From: Gnetum montanum
Lineage: Eukaryota > Streptophyta > Gnetopsida > Gnetales > Gnetaceae
DNA length: 64,000 bases
Direction: 5' to 3'
Assembly: GCA_015680685.1 (NCBI GenBank)
Contig: MNCI01000852.1
Location: 282,072-346,071 of the forward strand
Under the pieces are notes generated by a model that had not been told where the DNA came from, did no database searches, and was given only the letters and a program-made list of their open reading frames with translations. Both the position numbers and the translations under genes were made by a program. Below are positions 1 through 11,350 of the stretch, piece by piece (position 1 is the first letter of the stretch; each line of letters starts with the position of its first letter).

Positions 1-419
1 ACACCCACTTCAAGCATACATTTAATGCTTGGTAATCCTAGTAGCACATAATACTTGTTAACCTAGTAGTGCTATAATGTGTTTAGGATGTGTACAACAA
101 GTGGGAATGTATGATTATGTTAAGATTACTTAAATATTAGCTAGTTATTAGATTACTTAAGCATTTAATCATTTTATTCTTGTTCTTAGGCAACTTAAAC
201 CATAAAAAATAAAAAGATAAAAATCATATGCCTTAGTTACACTTAACCATACACTTGCACTTCACAAGTGGAACTGATAAGACAACAATTGCAATGATTA
301 GATTCACCTCCTACAAATTGATGTACTTAGAGAGCTAAAGTCTATGGAATCCAATTAGGTCACTGAGTGAACACTAGTAATTTGTATGGTTGGGTGTAGG
401 GTATACTCACTATTCATCA
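1..419 (+). repeat. ATH1 5' LTR, right part only
   Basis: This stretch aligns end to end with 28990-29390, the right part of the ATH1 3' LTR. It shares the runs TTAAATATTAGCTAGTTATTA and GCAACTTAAA and the terminal GGGTATACT block. It ends in TTCATCA (the 3' copy ends CTCATCA), directly followed by the PBS. U3 and the promoter lie outside the window. Confidence 0.9.
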
Positions 420-439
420 TTGGTACTACCAAGGACTTT
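420..439 (+). other. ATH1 primer binding site (tRNA-Asp type)
   Basis: TTGGTACTACCAAGGACTTT lies directly after the LTR end. It is a decayed version of the tRNA-Asp complement TGGCGCCGTTGCCGGGGA, and less decayed copies are seen in ATH3 and ATH6. Confidence 0.7.
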
Positions 440-2103
440 AGTTAGCTATGTATGCTATCTAGGACTTAGTGAAAATTATTCAAAATCATTGTACCAAACC
501 TTAAATTTTCAATCATTTAGAATAATAATAATAATTGCAAAAACACACTAGTATTTTCTTTCAATCTAAAATGTCTTATTCTCATAAGGATGATTCTCCA
601 CCAAGGTTTGAGCATGGATCTAATCAAAAAAGGAATGAATGGTCAAGGCAGATAGTGTCCTAGCAATGCAAAATGGTATATACTCATCCTAATGAGTATG
701 TGCTACATTTCACCTTCATCGTACATCAAGATGAATAGTTGTGGTGGAGGAACATGAAGTGCAACATTATGTTGCCACCCAATCAATTAGTTCCTATGAT
801 GTTGCTTCAAACTCTCATGAAGTTGGACATCTAGGGGCTCTATGTTGAATACATTGTGCAATACCAAAACTCTCAATATTATCATCCCATTGAGGAACAA
901 CACAAAAGAGATCAGTATTAGGAGAATCGTTATGAAGCTCTGAAGGGGAGATGGTTCAATAACCCCTTATTCCTGCTAGGCTAGAAAGACAATGGGGATC
1001 CCTTCTCTAGGGGTTTTCAATTCACTGACTCTCCTCCCCTTGGTATGAAGGAAGCTTGAACTATAATTTACAATCCATTGTAAACTATCCTAGTTCAGGC
1101 AAGAATGGGTCCCATGATCATGGAGGATCCAACGATGGGAGTCATGGTAGGAACAAGGACAAGAATCATGATGATGATTGTGGTTGTGACCACAGAAAAG
1201 TGGGTGGCAAGCATCGTGGTGGTGCTAGTCCTCCTTCCTCTTCACCTTCATTATTTTCTTCTTCCTCCCCTAGCTTCGATCAAAGTTGAACCATGATGGA
1301 GGTGACCAGTGGGACAGAGGTGATTATAGGACCTACAAGACTAGTTAAGATTAGGGATGTGGGCAATCAAGGAAGGCTTTCCATCATGAAAGAAGCGATA
1401 ATAGAGGGCATCATAGACATCATGAACAACATAGAGATCATAACTATGATGAGCCTTTGCTTGAAACTTGAAATATACTAAACATCATAGAGGTAGTGAG
1501 AATTCCAATAGGGCATGTGAAAGATAGTAGAATCAAGTGGTTGGATATGAAAAATATTCCCAAGTTCGAAGGGGGATATAATTCAGGTTTGCAAAATCAT
1601 CTTTAAGTTTTTCATGATGCTTGTGCCTTACAGAATGTGGAGAACAAATGGTAAAAGTTAAAGTAATTCCCAAGGATACTCATCAAAGAAGCTGAAAGTT
1701 GGTACTAGTTCTTGGACCTGGAATCAATCTGTAGATGGAGTACAATGGTTGACCTTTACAATGAAAAGTATCAAATAAACTCCTAAGTGTCCAACTTGAG
1801 AAAGCAGATCCAAGGTTGGAAACAAGGAACATGAGTCCTTGGATGCAGCCATGGGTAGGTATTATTTCCTTTTGCACTAATGTTTTGACCATGGTTATTT
1901 TCAAAAGGAGTAGCTTCATCATATCATAGATGGGCTTCGAATAAAAACAAGGAGAACTCTTGGCACCTATGCTTAAGAGAGATAGTCAGAACTTAGAGTC
2001 CATCAAATTCAAAGATTGATGAAGTAGGTTGCCAAAGCAGAAATAGAGTTAACAAAAAAGGAAAGTTTAGAGGAGTACAATTGGAACCCTTCCATCAAAA
2101 AAA

Positions 2104-3363
2104 TGTGGATCCTGGAACTTATAAGGGGAGGGGATGAATAAGTCCCTCAAGTTAAAAATTTATAAAACAAAAAATACATATAAATTTACATGGTTCCCCA
2201 ATGTGGGTACTCCATACTCAGAGGGTAAATCGCAAGCATATCTTTGGAATTTTTTGTTATTAAAATGTGGTTGAAGGATCCACATCTTGTACAATCATCA
2301 AGCCCTACTCTTGAGAGTTACACTACAGCACCAGCCACTCAATTCTGCAAGGCCCCATTAGGCTTGGAAATGTGGTTTTAAGGCTTCCACAACCTTTACA
2401 ATCTTGATCTCTGCATCGGAGTGTTGTATTGCAGCACCAACAACTCAATCGTATAGGATACCAACAAGCTCAAGGAACTCAACCCCCCAGGACAACAAGA
2501 ATAAGAATTACAAGGAATGATTCCAACTCCATTTGTTGATCCTTATACAATTAGATCCAACACACTTTACAATCCCAAAATGATAAGGCAATGAAGAGCA
2601 ATAGAGAATTCAATGATTACAAATGATTATACAATGAACACAACAAGGCTTGCACATTTTCCAATGCACATCAAGTCTCCTTATAGCTACCATGTTGGTA
2701 AATCCTTCTTAAACCTTGTGCAATGACTAGCTAATGATCACTAATGGTCATGGAAGACATCTTTCTTGTGCTTGAGATGTCTCTCTAAATTTGCATTTTA
2801 ATCTAGAAAGACATCTTTGTTTTTTGAAAGATGTCTTTCTGAAGTCTTCATCTTGGAAGACATCTTTGTCTTTTGGAAGATGTCTTTTTGAACTTGGTCT
2901 TTAATAGTAAAGATTTTTTTGCCTCATAAAAGAAATCTTTGTCTAAGAAATATGTCTTGCTATTTTTGAAGATGTATTTGATTGTGCTACCTACTAGAAA
3001 GACATCTTTGGTATGGGAAAGACGTATCTTCTGTAGGGTCCAAAAATGAAACTACTCATTTTGATGTTGGGAGCCTTCAGATGCCTCTAAACAAGTCCCC
3101 ATAGATCTTATAACCTCCTAGACTCATCAAAATGATCCAGAAACACTCCAAAACATGCCAAAATATCTAGGAATCATCCTCAACAAAAATAAACATATTT
3201 TTCTTGAATTCTTTGTATTCTTCCATGCTCCCTTGAGTTATTGTGATTGAAAATTTGCTTGTGAGTCCTTGAGTCCTTTGCTCTTCCTCTTGTAAATAAA
3301 AAAACTACACAAACATCCTTGTACTCCATTTCCTTAACATTTTGACACACCAAAAGGTCCACA
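2104..3363. mobile_element. Unclassified 1.26 kb insertion in ATH1 gag
   Basis: Homologous gag in ATH7 (about 59370) runs straight through this point, whereas ATH1 has 1260 extra bases. The insert starts TGTGGATCC and ends GGTCCACA, so its outer six bases (TGTGGA/TCCACA) are inverted. A-runs flank both ends (possible short target duplication AAA), but the A-rich target makes this weak. No protein was recognised. It holds the GACATC hairpin array at 2754-3035. It could be a small non-autonomous DNA element, or an LTR-derived fragment with TG..CA ends. Confidence 0.55.
2754..3035. repeat. Array of alternating AGACATCTTT / AAAGATGTCT motifs
   Basis: The motif AGACATCTTT and its reverse complement alternate about eight to ten times, for example near 2755, 2809, 2836, 2864, 2876 and 2998. 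Neighbouring copies can pair as short hairpins. Later copies are degenerate (AAGATGTATT, AAGACGTATC). Function unknown. Confidence 0.65.
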
Positions 3364-4387
3364 AAAGGGAGCTTTGTTTTGTGATAATGAGAAGGAGACA
3401 CCACTTGATGAGGTGGTGCAATGAAAGGCCTTGCCAATTTAGAAGATTGTTTCTAAAATTTTAGCTAAGGTTGACAAAATGTGGAACTCTTTGGATGAAA
3501 ATTTTAAAACTACTTTGAAAATAGTAGAGGAATCCAAAGAGCAAAGTAGTGATCATGATCTCAAGAGAAGGAAGAAAGCTGAACGTGCCCAACAAAGGGG
3601 CAATGACAAGGCTTTTGTAGTAGAAGAGGTTATGGAGTTCAAAATAGATGATGGTGGTGGGTGTGACATTTGTTAATATGAACATCCTAAGGGATGTTGT
3701 TCCATTGTGTCACATGTGTAGGATGCTAGGATGTATTCTCTAAATCCTAGAATGGCAAAAAGGAAAGCACCTTGAAGGTTATCTTATCCTCAAGGCAACC
3801 CTAGGCAATTCCACCAACAACAAGCCTCCTATCTATGTGGAGCTCCATCACAAACTTATGAGTAGTACTACCAATGGTAGCATCCATAGTCATGGGAGAT
3901 GCCACCAAGGTAGCAATACCCTTACTGACAGTTAGATCCATATGGATACTATGTTTAGGAACCCATTTCTCTACGTGACTCTTCCAGTCATGCTTCATTC
4001 TAACATCACTATTACCCTCCTGAATACTATAGAGCTCAATATCCAAGAGGAAAATCCCCATTTCCTCACTATCATCCTCATCCTTCTGCACATGTTCCTC
4101 CACCCTTAACTCAATTACCACCTACTCTATCCATATAGGGTGAAATTCTAGCCTAGCTATAGTAATGTAATTCCTCTAGGACTATTAACTTAGAGCCAAC
4201 TCCTCAATTAAGTGGTTTAGCAACCAAATCCTAAAAAAGACCATTATTTTGAACCAATACATACAAAGCCCTCATAGAAATACATGGTTGATAACACTGC
4301 TTCTCCCTCATCCTCTGCATCTACATCATTTGAGTTCCCTTCAAACTAAATACCTTCCAAAGTGCATAGCATCATGTTGACCCATCA

Positions 4388-4870
4388 CTAATTGATTTGA
4401 TAATAGATGGCCATCTTCCTAAGAAGAGATATGATCTTGGATGTCTCCTTATTTACCTACAATTCACTAGGAATAAGCCTTGTAAGGCTCTTCTAGACTC
4501 AAGTTCTAGTGTAAATTCGATCTCTCATAAGATGTACAAAGCCTGGAACCTACCTTCACTCAAGAAGAGTAACATTTGTCTTGAGTTGGTAGACTAATCC
4601 ATCATTGTTCCCTTGGAACTGCTGGAGGATATTATGATCACCATCTATGAGTGGTCCTATCCTATCGACTTCCTAGTAATCTATGCTGAAAATTGCTAGG
4701 GGAAATTCCCAATCATCATTGGAACCATTTGGTTAAGCATCATTGATGCATAGTTGGGAATTAGAGACCTCTTCGTAGAGATTACCAAGGAAAGTGCATT
4801 CAAAAAGATAGAAAAGAAGAGAGTTCCATGCATCATGTACAGTGATACAGGGTGCAACTATGTGTAGAAA
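4388..4870 (+). pseudogene. ATH1 aspartic protease remnant
   Basis: The clean piece 4397-4597 contains CKALLDSSSSVNSIS, equivalent to ALLDLGSGVNLIS in ATH3, the active-site Asp region of an Athila-type retroviral protease. The downstream LELVD/SIIVPLEL block matches LELADHSITIPLGL in ATH3. The catalytic Asp is kept but the Gly of the usual D-T/S-G triad is Ser here. Several stops follow. In an intact element the enzyme would cut the Gag-Pol polyprotein. It lies between gag and RT, as expected. Confidence 0.75.
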
Positions 4871-5179
4871 CTATGATCTATAAAAAGTACATCCATCACA
4901 ACATGCAGATAGTGTGCAAAATATGTCTAAAATCCAAAAGTTCCTATACACAGTATCCACAAAATAGGAGGGCACCCAATGACTAATAGCTAATCCTGAT
5001 AACAACTCAACAAGTTTCATGGAACCAGCTAAGAGCTTGACAGGTGCCTATGTTGAAGGCATGGCTAAACTAGAGCAAGTTCATCACCAAATCTCCAATG
5101 ATGAACCTAATGACACCAATTGGGAAGAGTTCGAAATTCTTAAAAGTTTTAAATAGGAGCCCCTAGAGTTGAAAAATCT

Positions 5180-6658
5180 ACCTACTAGCATGGAATATGC
5201 TTTTCTGAATAATGGAATATGCTTTTCCAGAATAATGGAAAACCAATGATAATAAATGCTAATCTTGCTCCTGAACAAAAAGATGAGTTGTTGAAGATGG
5301 TCAAAAAATGGACAATAGCCTTTTCTTGGTCATATCTTGAACTTACTAGAATTGATTCTAGGATATGCCAACACCACATATATACAAATCCTTTCATAAA
5401 TTGAAACAGGTAGCCACAATGATGGTTGAACCACAAACTTAAGTAGATCATTAAGGAAGAGATTGAACAACTCCTCAAGATGGGGTTCATCTATCCTATT
5501 GTAGGTAGCAAGTGGGTTAGCCCACTTGGGATAGTGCCAAAGAAAGGTGGCAAGTGGAGGGTCTATATTGACTTTAGATTATTAAACATGACAACTTACA
5601 AAGATCATTTTCTATTGTCATTTGTGGACTAAGTGTTAGACACCATTTTTGGACTTTTACAGCTTTTTGGATTATTATAGTGGCTATAACCAAATTCAAA
5701 TTGAACTAGAGGATCAGGCCAAAACCACATTCACAAGTCCCTAGGGGAGTTTTTCATATAGAAAGATGTCATTTGGTCTATGTAATTCCCCTACAAATTT
5801 CTAATTCCTTATCTTTGTCATCTTTCAACAATAGATTAGCAGCGGAGTGGAAGTCTTCATAAATGACTTCTCCACCTATGGCACTACATTTGAACAAGCC
5901 TTGTATCACCTTGAGTAAGTGCTAAAAAGGTGTGTGGAGCATTCTACTCAACTAGCAAAAAAGCCATCTGATGGTCTAGGAGGGCATTATTTGTGGGCAT
6001 GAAATATCACAAACAAGGATAGAGGTGGACCTTAAAAAAATAAGGGTCATGCAAGGAATTACCCTCCAATCAAAAACTATCAAAGATGTTTGATCATTCC
6101 TTGGTCATACTAGCTACTACCGATGATTCATAGAGAATTTTTCTAAGATTGCTAAACTATTTGTGGAGCTAATAAATAAGGATGTTTCATTTCTCTAGAC
6201 TAAGAAATACAAGAAGGCATTCTAGAAACTCAAGAAAAAGCTTGTAGAAAGCCAATTCTACAAGCACCTAACAAGTCCAAAACATTCCATATCATAATGG
6301 ATGCATCAAATTATACCTTGGGAGCTATGCTCATGTAGTTGGATGATCAAAAATGTCCTTACTACATCCATTGTACAAGCTAAAGCATTATGGGTGCATA
6401 ATTGAATTACATCACAACAAAGAAAGAATTGATGGTGATGGTGTATTCCTTGAAGAAATTCAAGCACTATGTGCTTGGGTACAAGAATTTTATGCACACA
6501 AACCATAGTGTAAACTAGTTCTTGATGAACAAACCCATAGTGAGCCCTGTGTCATATGGTGGCATGTGATCTTGTAGGAATTCAATCTCACAATGGTAGA
6601 TCAAAAGGGAACCAAGAATGTAATTTCCAACCACTTGTCTCATTTGAGATGGGATAAC
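5180..6658 (+). pseudogene. ATH1 reverse transcriptase - RNase H remnant
   Basis: Recognisable in several frames: the N-terminal block at 5219-5404 (INANLAPEQKDELLK), then IIKEEIEQLLKMGFIYP, WVSPLGIVPKKGGKWRV, and the KDHFLLSF region at about 5600, all RT blocks of Athila elements. The connection and RNase H part follows at about 6050-6550 (SFLGHTSYYR, FIENFSKIAKLFVEL, TLGAM-type block near 6310). The catalytic FMDD region near 5855 is broken by frameshift. ATH2 inserted just after the RNase H tail (LSHLRWDN). The parallel copy in ATH7 reads on from this point into the start of integrase, confirming the breakpoint. Not functional. Confidence 0.82.
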
Positions 6659-7510
6659 TGATGAGTGGCGAGGTACCCCTACACTCAACCATACGAATAC
6701 GAGCATTACATGCGTGATCCAGTTGAACTAGTTGTGGCATCTAGGCAGTTAGCCTTAGGTCGTAGTTTGCTGTCTTCCCACCTGGACTAGTATTATCTTT
6801 GTCTCATATGGTTTAGTCCAGAGTGAGGTGTATGATGGGTTTCTAATCTAATGCTAATCTTGAAGGTAATGAAAAGTAATATTCACTAATCTAAGAGAGA
6901 GGGAGTGAGAGAATCTAAACTAGCCTAAGTGTGATGAGCATCTGTTCCTTGATTATCCATACACATCTTGAACTTTGTGCATGACTACCACTGGGATTAC
7001 CAAGCATAGATCCTAGATACACTACTGGGTTACCAAGTAGTCACACTTAAATACTTGTAATCAAGTTGTACTCATTCTGTGTTTTAACATGAGTTTAAGG
7101 GTGAGAGAGATTAACTAGGAAAGTAGTAAATAACAATTAATTAAATGATTAATCTAAGTGAATGCTACAATGATGAAGTAATCTCAATCTTTATTGCTGG
7201 TCATGTGCATGTCCAAGTACGTCACACTCGAATAAAGGATGTTGTACAATTACATTCACCACACTGCTGGCATACATGGAGAGGAAAAGGGTTGAGAGAA
7301 AGAAATGAAAATACTTAAACTAAAACTAACTTACTAACTCCTAATCTCTAATATCATTAACTGATCTGTCTACCTCTTATTTATAGATGAGGAGATAGGT
7401 TGTCATATTGCATATGTGATATCGCAGTTGGGCTGTGATATTGCAGATGTGATATCATGACCGCGATATCACGTACGCAATATCATGGTCACCAAAATGA
7501 TGACTCATCA
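6659..7510 (-). repeat. ATH2 3' LTR
   Basis: Read on the minus strand it begins TGATGAGTCATC at 7510 and ends CCACTCATCA at 6659. The U3 start (7400-7500) holds about six decayed copies of the palindrome GCGATATCGC. A TATA box TATAAATA lies at 7385-7378. A 12-base stretch present in the 5' LTR (TCCACAGACGAA) is missing here. Confidence 0.92.
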
Positions 7511-7524
7511 TACCCCCACGACTG
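7511..7524 (-). other. ATH2 polypurine tract
   Basis: On the minus strand TCAGTCGTGGGGGTA directly precedes the 3' LTR. The same motif (CATGGGGGTA or TTGTGGGGGTA) precedes the 3' LTRs of ATH6 and ATH4. It primes plus-strand DNA synthesis in LTR elements. Confidence 0.75.
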
Positions 7525-7674
7525 AATTAAAACTCGTCCTCTAGTTACAATGATTACACAGTGGATAGGTATGGGATTATTAGATGGTGAAAATGGGATT
7601 ATGCCACAGTGTTGAATGAAAACAAAACAAAGATACAACACAAAGAATGTGCTACAACTACAAAAGTGTGGAAC

Positions 7675-10464
7675 TCATGTAGTTCTTGGTGGTAGTGGCT
7701 CCTCTATTGGTGCTTTCCCTATGTCTTGTGCTCTAGGTTTTAAGACTTGATGGCATTGGAGTATGTCCTAGAGCTTCTCTTCTTTGATCCAAGGGTCTTT
7801 TGTCATCCATGCTAATGTTCTGATGTTTGACGGAGTCAACACTTCCCATGGACAAGGTAGTTGTAGAATCATTTGATTGGCCTTGACATACCAAGCTGCG
7901 AATACCTATCATTCCTCTTAGAAGGCTCTAGCTTTATCTTTATATTCTTGAAAATCTACAAGATGTCGAGCCAAATCTTCTACGACACCTTTTTGGCCTT
8001 AGTAGCTTGCCTTCACCACCTCAAGTTTAGAATTTGCAATCTCCAGTTTATCCAACAACTTCTTGCATTCTGTAAATTTTTCTTTCTATTTGACATAGGT
8101 GGTTGCTACCTATTGCTCAAGCTTTGTTCTCAGGTGCCCTACTATTAACATGGCAAGGTTGGCATATCGCAAGTTTGTCAACTCCATGTATTCTATCAGA
8201 TCCTGAATCTGTAGGTCCCGGTTCTTAACTTCCACTTGGTGGACAAAGGCATATGTGTCCAATATGGCCCCCCAGTCAATGTGTTGAGCACTGATAGCAT
8301 TGATATGGGCCTTGGCCATATGGATCTCCTTCTCAAGGACCTATTTGTACATTCCCGCCTGATCTCAAAAGTGCTCCTTTAGCTTTTCATGTTGTTTCGC
8401 CTCATTTTGCCATGCGCTTATTTCAATATTCGTCTTTTGACAAATTGTGAGTACCTCATCCATTGAGAGGGTTCAGTTCTTCCTAGCTAAATGACTTATA
8501 TCTTAGTTGACCTAGATGAATTTTTCTCGCAACTGATGAAAATTTTCTTCGAGAACATTCTTTTTCTTTTCCACAACAGTCAACCGAAGGTTGTCGGCAA
8601 CAAGCTGTTTATTTTCCTCCTACAAGGTGTTGAGTGCCTTAAGATGCACATGAGTTTGCGCTTGTGCTGTAGAGGCATACCAAAAAGCCTTCTCTTTTTC
8701 TTCAGCCACCTTTTTATTCTTCGTGATTAGCTTGGTTAGTTGCTCAGTTCTGAAATTATCTAGCTGGTCTGTAGAAACAAATTGCAAAGGATCCTGCTGT
8801 GCTGCTTGTAGGGCCACAATCTGCTCTTGTAATTTCTACACCTCTGCATCAGCATGCTTAGCCCTCCCTTCTATTAAGACCAGCTTCCCCTTCATGGAAA
8901 TGATGTCTGACTGAATTGCTGTAACATCCTGAAGGATGTCAAACAGATACATCATTACTTGTCCTGTTTGGAGTAATAGATCAAGTACATCCTCATCTTT
9001 TGCAGGAGTCATTAAGGTTCTAGCCAAAGTTTAAACATCTCATGCTCTTATGAGATCTTTTGATGGTATAATAGGTACATTAAATGATTCTTTTATGTGG
9101 TCTGTGACCACGTCCATGGCTCTCATGGCATCCTGGTGCTACATGACCACCATAGTAGCCCCTTCACCAGTTTCTAATTGCACTTGGAAAGATGCCACAT
9201 TTTCCAAGATCTGTTGTGACCAAACACTTTCCCCTCCTCCTATGTGAATAGACACTTCACCCCTTGTGCAATCCAAAAAAATAGTGGGCTGAATGGCATC
9301 ATCAATGATGTAGAAGAGATTTGCATCATCATGACTCCCCTAACTAACCATCTTAGCAATGGCCCTGAGATGGCTCATCGATGGTCTGTAGTCTTGCGGT
9401 GGTGATGGCTGATCCTAGCCTATGCTAGGCCCTGCTTTCTATTTTTGGCTAGGTCTTGTACTTGGAGGTTGGCTGGGTCCTACAAGTTAAGTTGCAGTTG
9501 GTTCAACTGTTTGTTCTTCTTCTTCTTCTAGTCCCAATGTCTCACCAGTGATTTTCCTTGTGGCTGGTGGCTTTAACAGTTCAGCATAGGAAGCATTTTG
9601 GGCTTTTTAGAAGACATCATTAGTGTACCTCCTAATACCAGCACGTTGGCAAAGCTTTCTGATAAGACAAGGGAAAGGCAACGCCATCTTCCCTATCTTC
9701 CATTCCTCAAACTGCCTTAGGATCTCCATTAAATATAGATGGGGTAGGTTAGCATTAATCTTTCCCATCAGCACTACACATCCTCTTGCCACATACATCA
9801 ATATTCTTTTTAATCCCTTCATGGGGAAGAGATGATATGTTCCAATTTTGAAATAGATCCTCTCTTCCATTATCAACTCACCAAATGTTTTATCTCTGCC
9901 ATAAGCCCTTTCCAACCAATCCTGTTGCAAATCAGGGTCTGAACGGGTGGATAACTGAGTAACCTTAGGCCCTGTATTTAAGAGGTTTAATACTTTTAAA
10001 ATGGCTTGCATGGAGAAATCGACTGTCACACCACAAATGTTGACAGTGGTGCCTTGCTCTCTATTGTGCCAGAATTGGTACATCTCCCCTCAGTACCAGG
10101 CCCCACTTTCAGAGAGGGTAGGCCATAAGGGAGACCCTTTGAGGTGATCCCTAATAGCCTTAGGAGCAAACTCTACAAAAGATTCAAATTTTAATTTGAC
10201 AATCATTGTAGCGAATGTCAACTTTTCATGGATGGCCTGAACACAATCTTGGGGCAACATGAGATGTTGTCCCTGTTCAGTTGCTGTAGCAGCTCCTTCT
10301 TCTACCTACCTAGACTATATGATAGGAGGGCCCAGTTAATGAATACTAAATTATTGTTCCTCCTATTCTGCATGTTGTCCAACAGGGACTTGTCTTCCAC
10401 CTCTCCTAGGTCGATTGCTTCCACCTTGAGCAGGACCTTCCTTTTGTCCACGTTTTAGGGTCAT
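7675..10464 (-). pseudogene. ATH2 extra ORF: 930-codon coiled-coil protein, single frame with many stops
   Basis: From ATG at 10464-10462 to a TGA at 7677-7675 one reading frame runs for 2790 bases with no frameshift but about 25 internal stops. Regions: basic N-terminus (residues 1-35); a block with KFESFVEFAPKAIRDHL (about 95); the longest clean piece, 158 residues at 10083-9607 (MYQFWHNREQ...YTNDVF), whose GTTVNICGVTVDFS pattern resembles the N-terminal domain of plant transposon proteins in Athila-like elements (tentative); an acidic/Pro-rich linker (about 300-350); a long Gln/Lys/Glu-rich probable coiled coil (about 480-790); and a conserved end (AWMTKDPWIKEEK, EPLPPRTT). ATH1 has a homologue at 25718-28293. 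No transmembrane segment or enzyme motif was seen. It lies downstream of its own LTR-like promoter. Function unknown; an accessory or env-position protein is possible. Confidence 0.75.
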
Positions 10465-10939
10465 CTGCAATCACACGAGGTCAAGCATTAGTAAGGTTGT
10501 TTTTGACATTAAGTTATACCTTACTGCATGCCTTAATTAATTAATCTATTTAATCTTTGTGTGATGTTTACCGAAAGATTGGAATAATGATTCTGTGTTA
10601 CTTAGGTGGTTTCCAATTTTAATTTCCGGGTATACCTAGGGATTAAATGATTTTTGGCACAATTATTCTAAGTGTTATAGCTAATTACCCTGGATAATGT
10701 CCTTTGGGCACTGATAAATTCCAAAAAAGTTAAACACTATTCGGCAGGTGTCCCTCCCCCACAACTAAGCTAAACACTCTAGGTTCAAGCAAGTTCAGAC
10801 AGAATTAAAATCGGAGCACCAACGAATGAGATAGAGGTTGAAAAGCAAAGGTGTCACACTCGCAAGTCGTAGAGAAAATTTTGAAAAACTCCCCCGCATG
10901 ATGTGTGCAAAATGAAGCTAAGTGTTGTGGGGGATCACT

Positions 10940-11010
10940 TATTTATAGGAAAATAAGATGCGATATCGCGTATGATACATCATGTATGCAATATCACGGC
11001 CCTCGTGACA
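10940..11010 (-). promoter_or_regulatory. ATH2 internal LTR-like promoter upstream of the extra ORF
   Basis: On the minus strand the order is GTGATATTGC, a small palindrome (ATACATGATGTATCAT), GCGATATCGC, then CTATAAATAAG, with the TATA box at 10947-10940. This is the motif order of ATH2's own U3 (GATATC palindromes, then CTATAAATAAGAG). It lies about 480 bases upstream of the extra ORF start. Inferred to drive that ORF; transcription is not demonstrated. Confidence 0.6.
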
Positions 11011-11318
11011 TTGGGCACCACAATAAAATATCGAATTTTTGAAGATTTTCTTGAAATCAACGATGTAACTTAGGACATTGGGCTATTATGAAGGGGTTCT
11101 CAGGTAATTAGATTATTTTGAAGGCACGAATAATGATCTATGGGTTTTATGAATGAGGACCTTAGGTGGTAAGTGAGAGAAAAAGGTCATGTAATGGTAC
11201 ACGGGAACATTATTATTTAGAGGGATAGTAGTAGGGAAAGAAAATTGTTAAAAATATACTAGGGGTAAGAAATGGTGTGTGTGAGCTATGTCATAAGTGA
11301 AGATTACAAAAGATTACA

Positions 11319-11350
11319 CAAGTGGGTCCTCCCCAAAGTAAGTTTCAACC
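11319..11350 (-). other. ATH2 copy of the conserved ACTTTGGGGAGGA block
   Basis: On the minus strand it reads CTTACTTTGGGGAGGACCC. The same block occurs in ATH1 (24880-24899), ATH3 (23123-23142) and ATH4 (54478-54497) at the equivalent place in the 3' noncoding region. Purine-rich core; role unknown. Confidence 0.7.

Larger units (their letters stand above)
571..4387 (+). pseudogene. gag: ATH1 gag remnant, split by an insertion
   Basis: Gag is the structural protein of the particle. The start at 571 (MSYSHKDDSPP) matches the N-terminus of the other copies (MSFSSHKSTSSP in ATH6). The N-terminal block (HPNEYVLHFTFIVHQDE) corresponds to ATH6 HHNEYIPDFTFILHEDE. The central Retrotrans_gag-type domain lies at about 1550-2090. 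The reading is interrupted by the 2104-3363 insertion and resumes at about 3366. The C-X6-H-X4-C-X4-H motif is at 3662-3715. A Pro/Gln/Ser-rich tail runs to about 4150, followed by a linker to protease. Stops and frameshifts are frequent. 3479-3676 is the longest clean piece. Family assignment is firm because the same domain order recurs in five other copies here. Confidence 0.8.
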
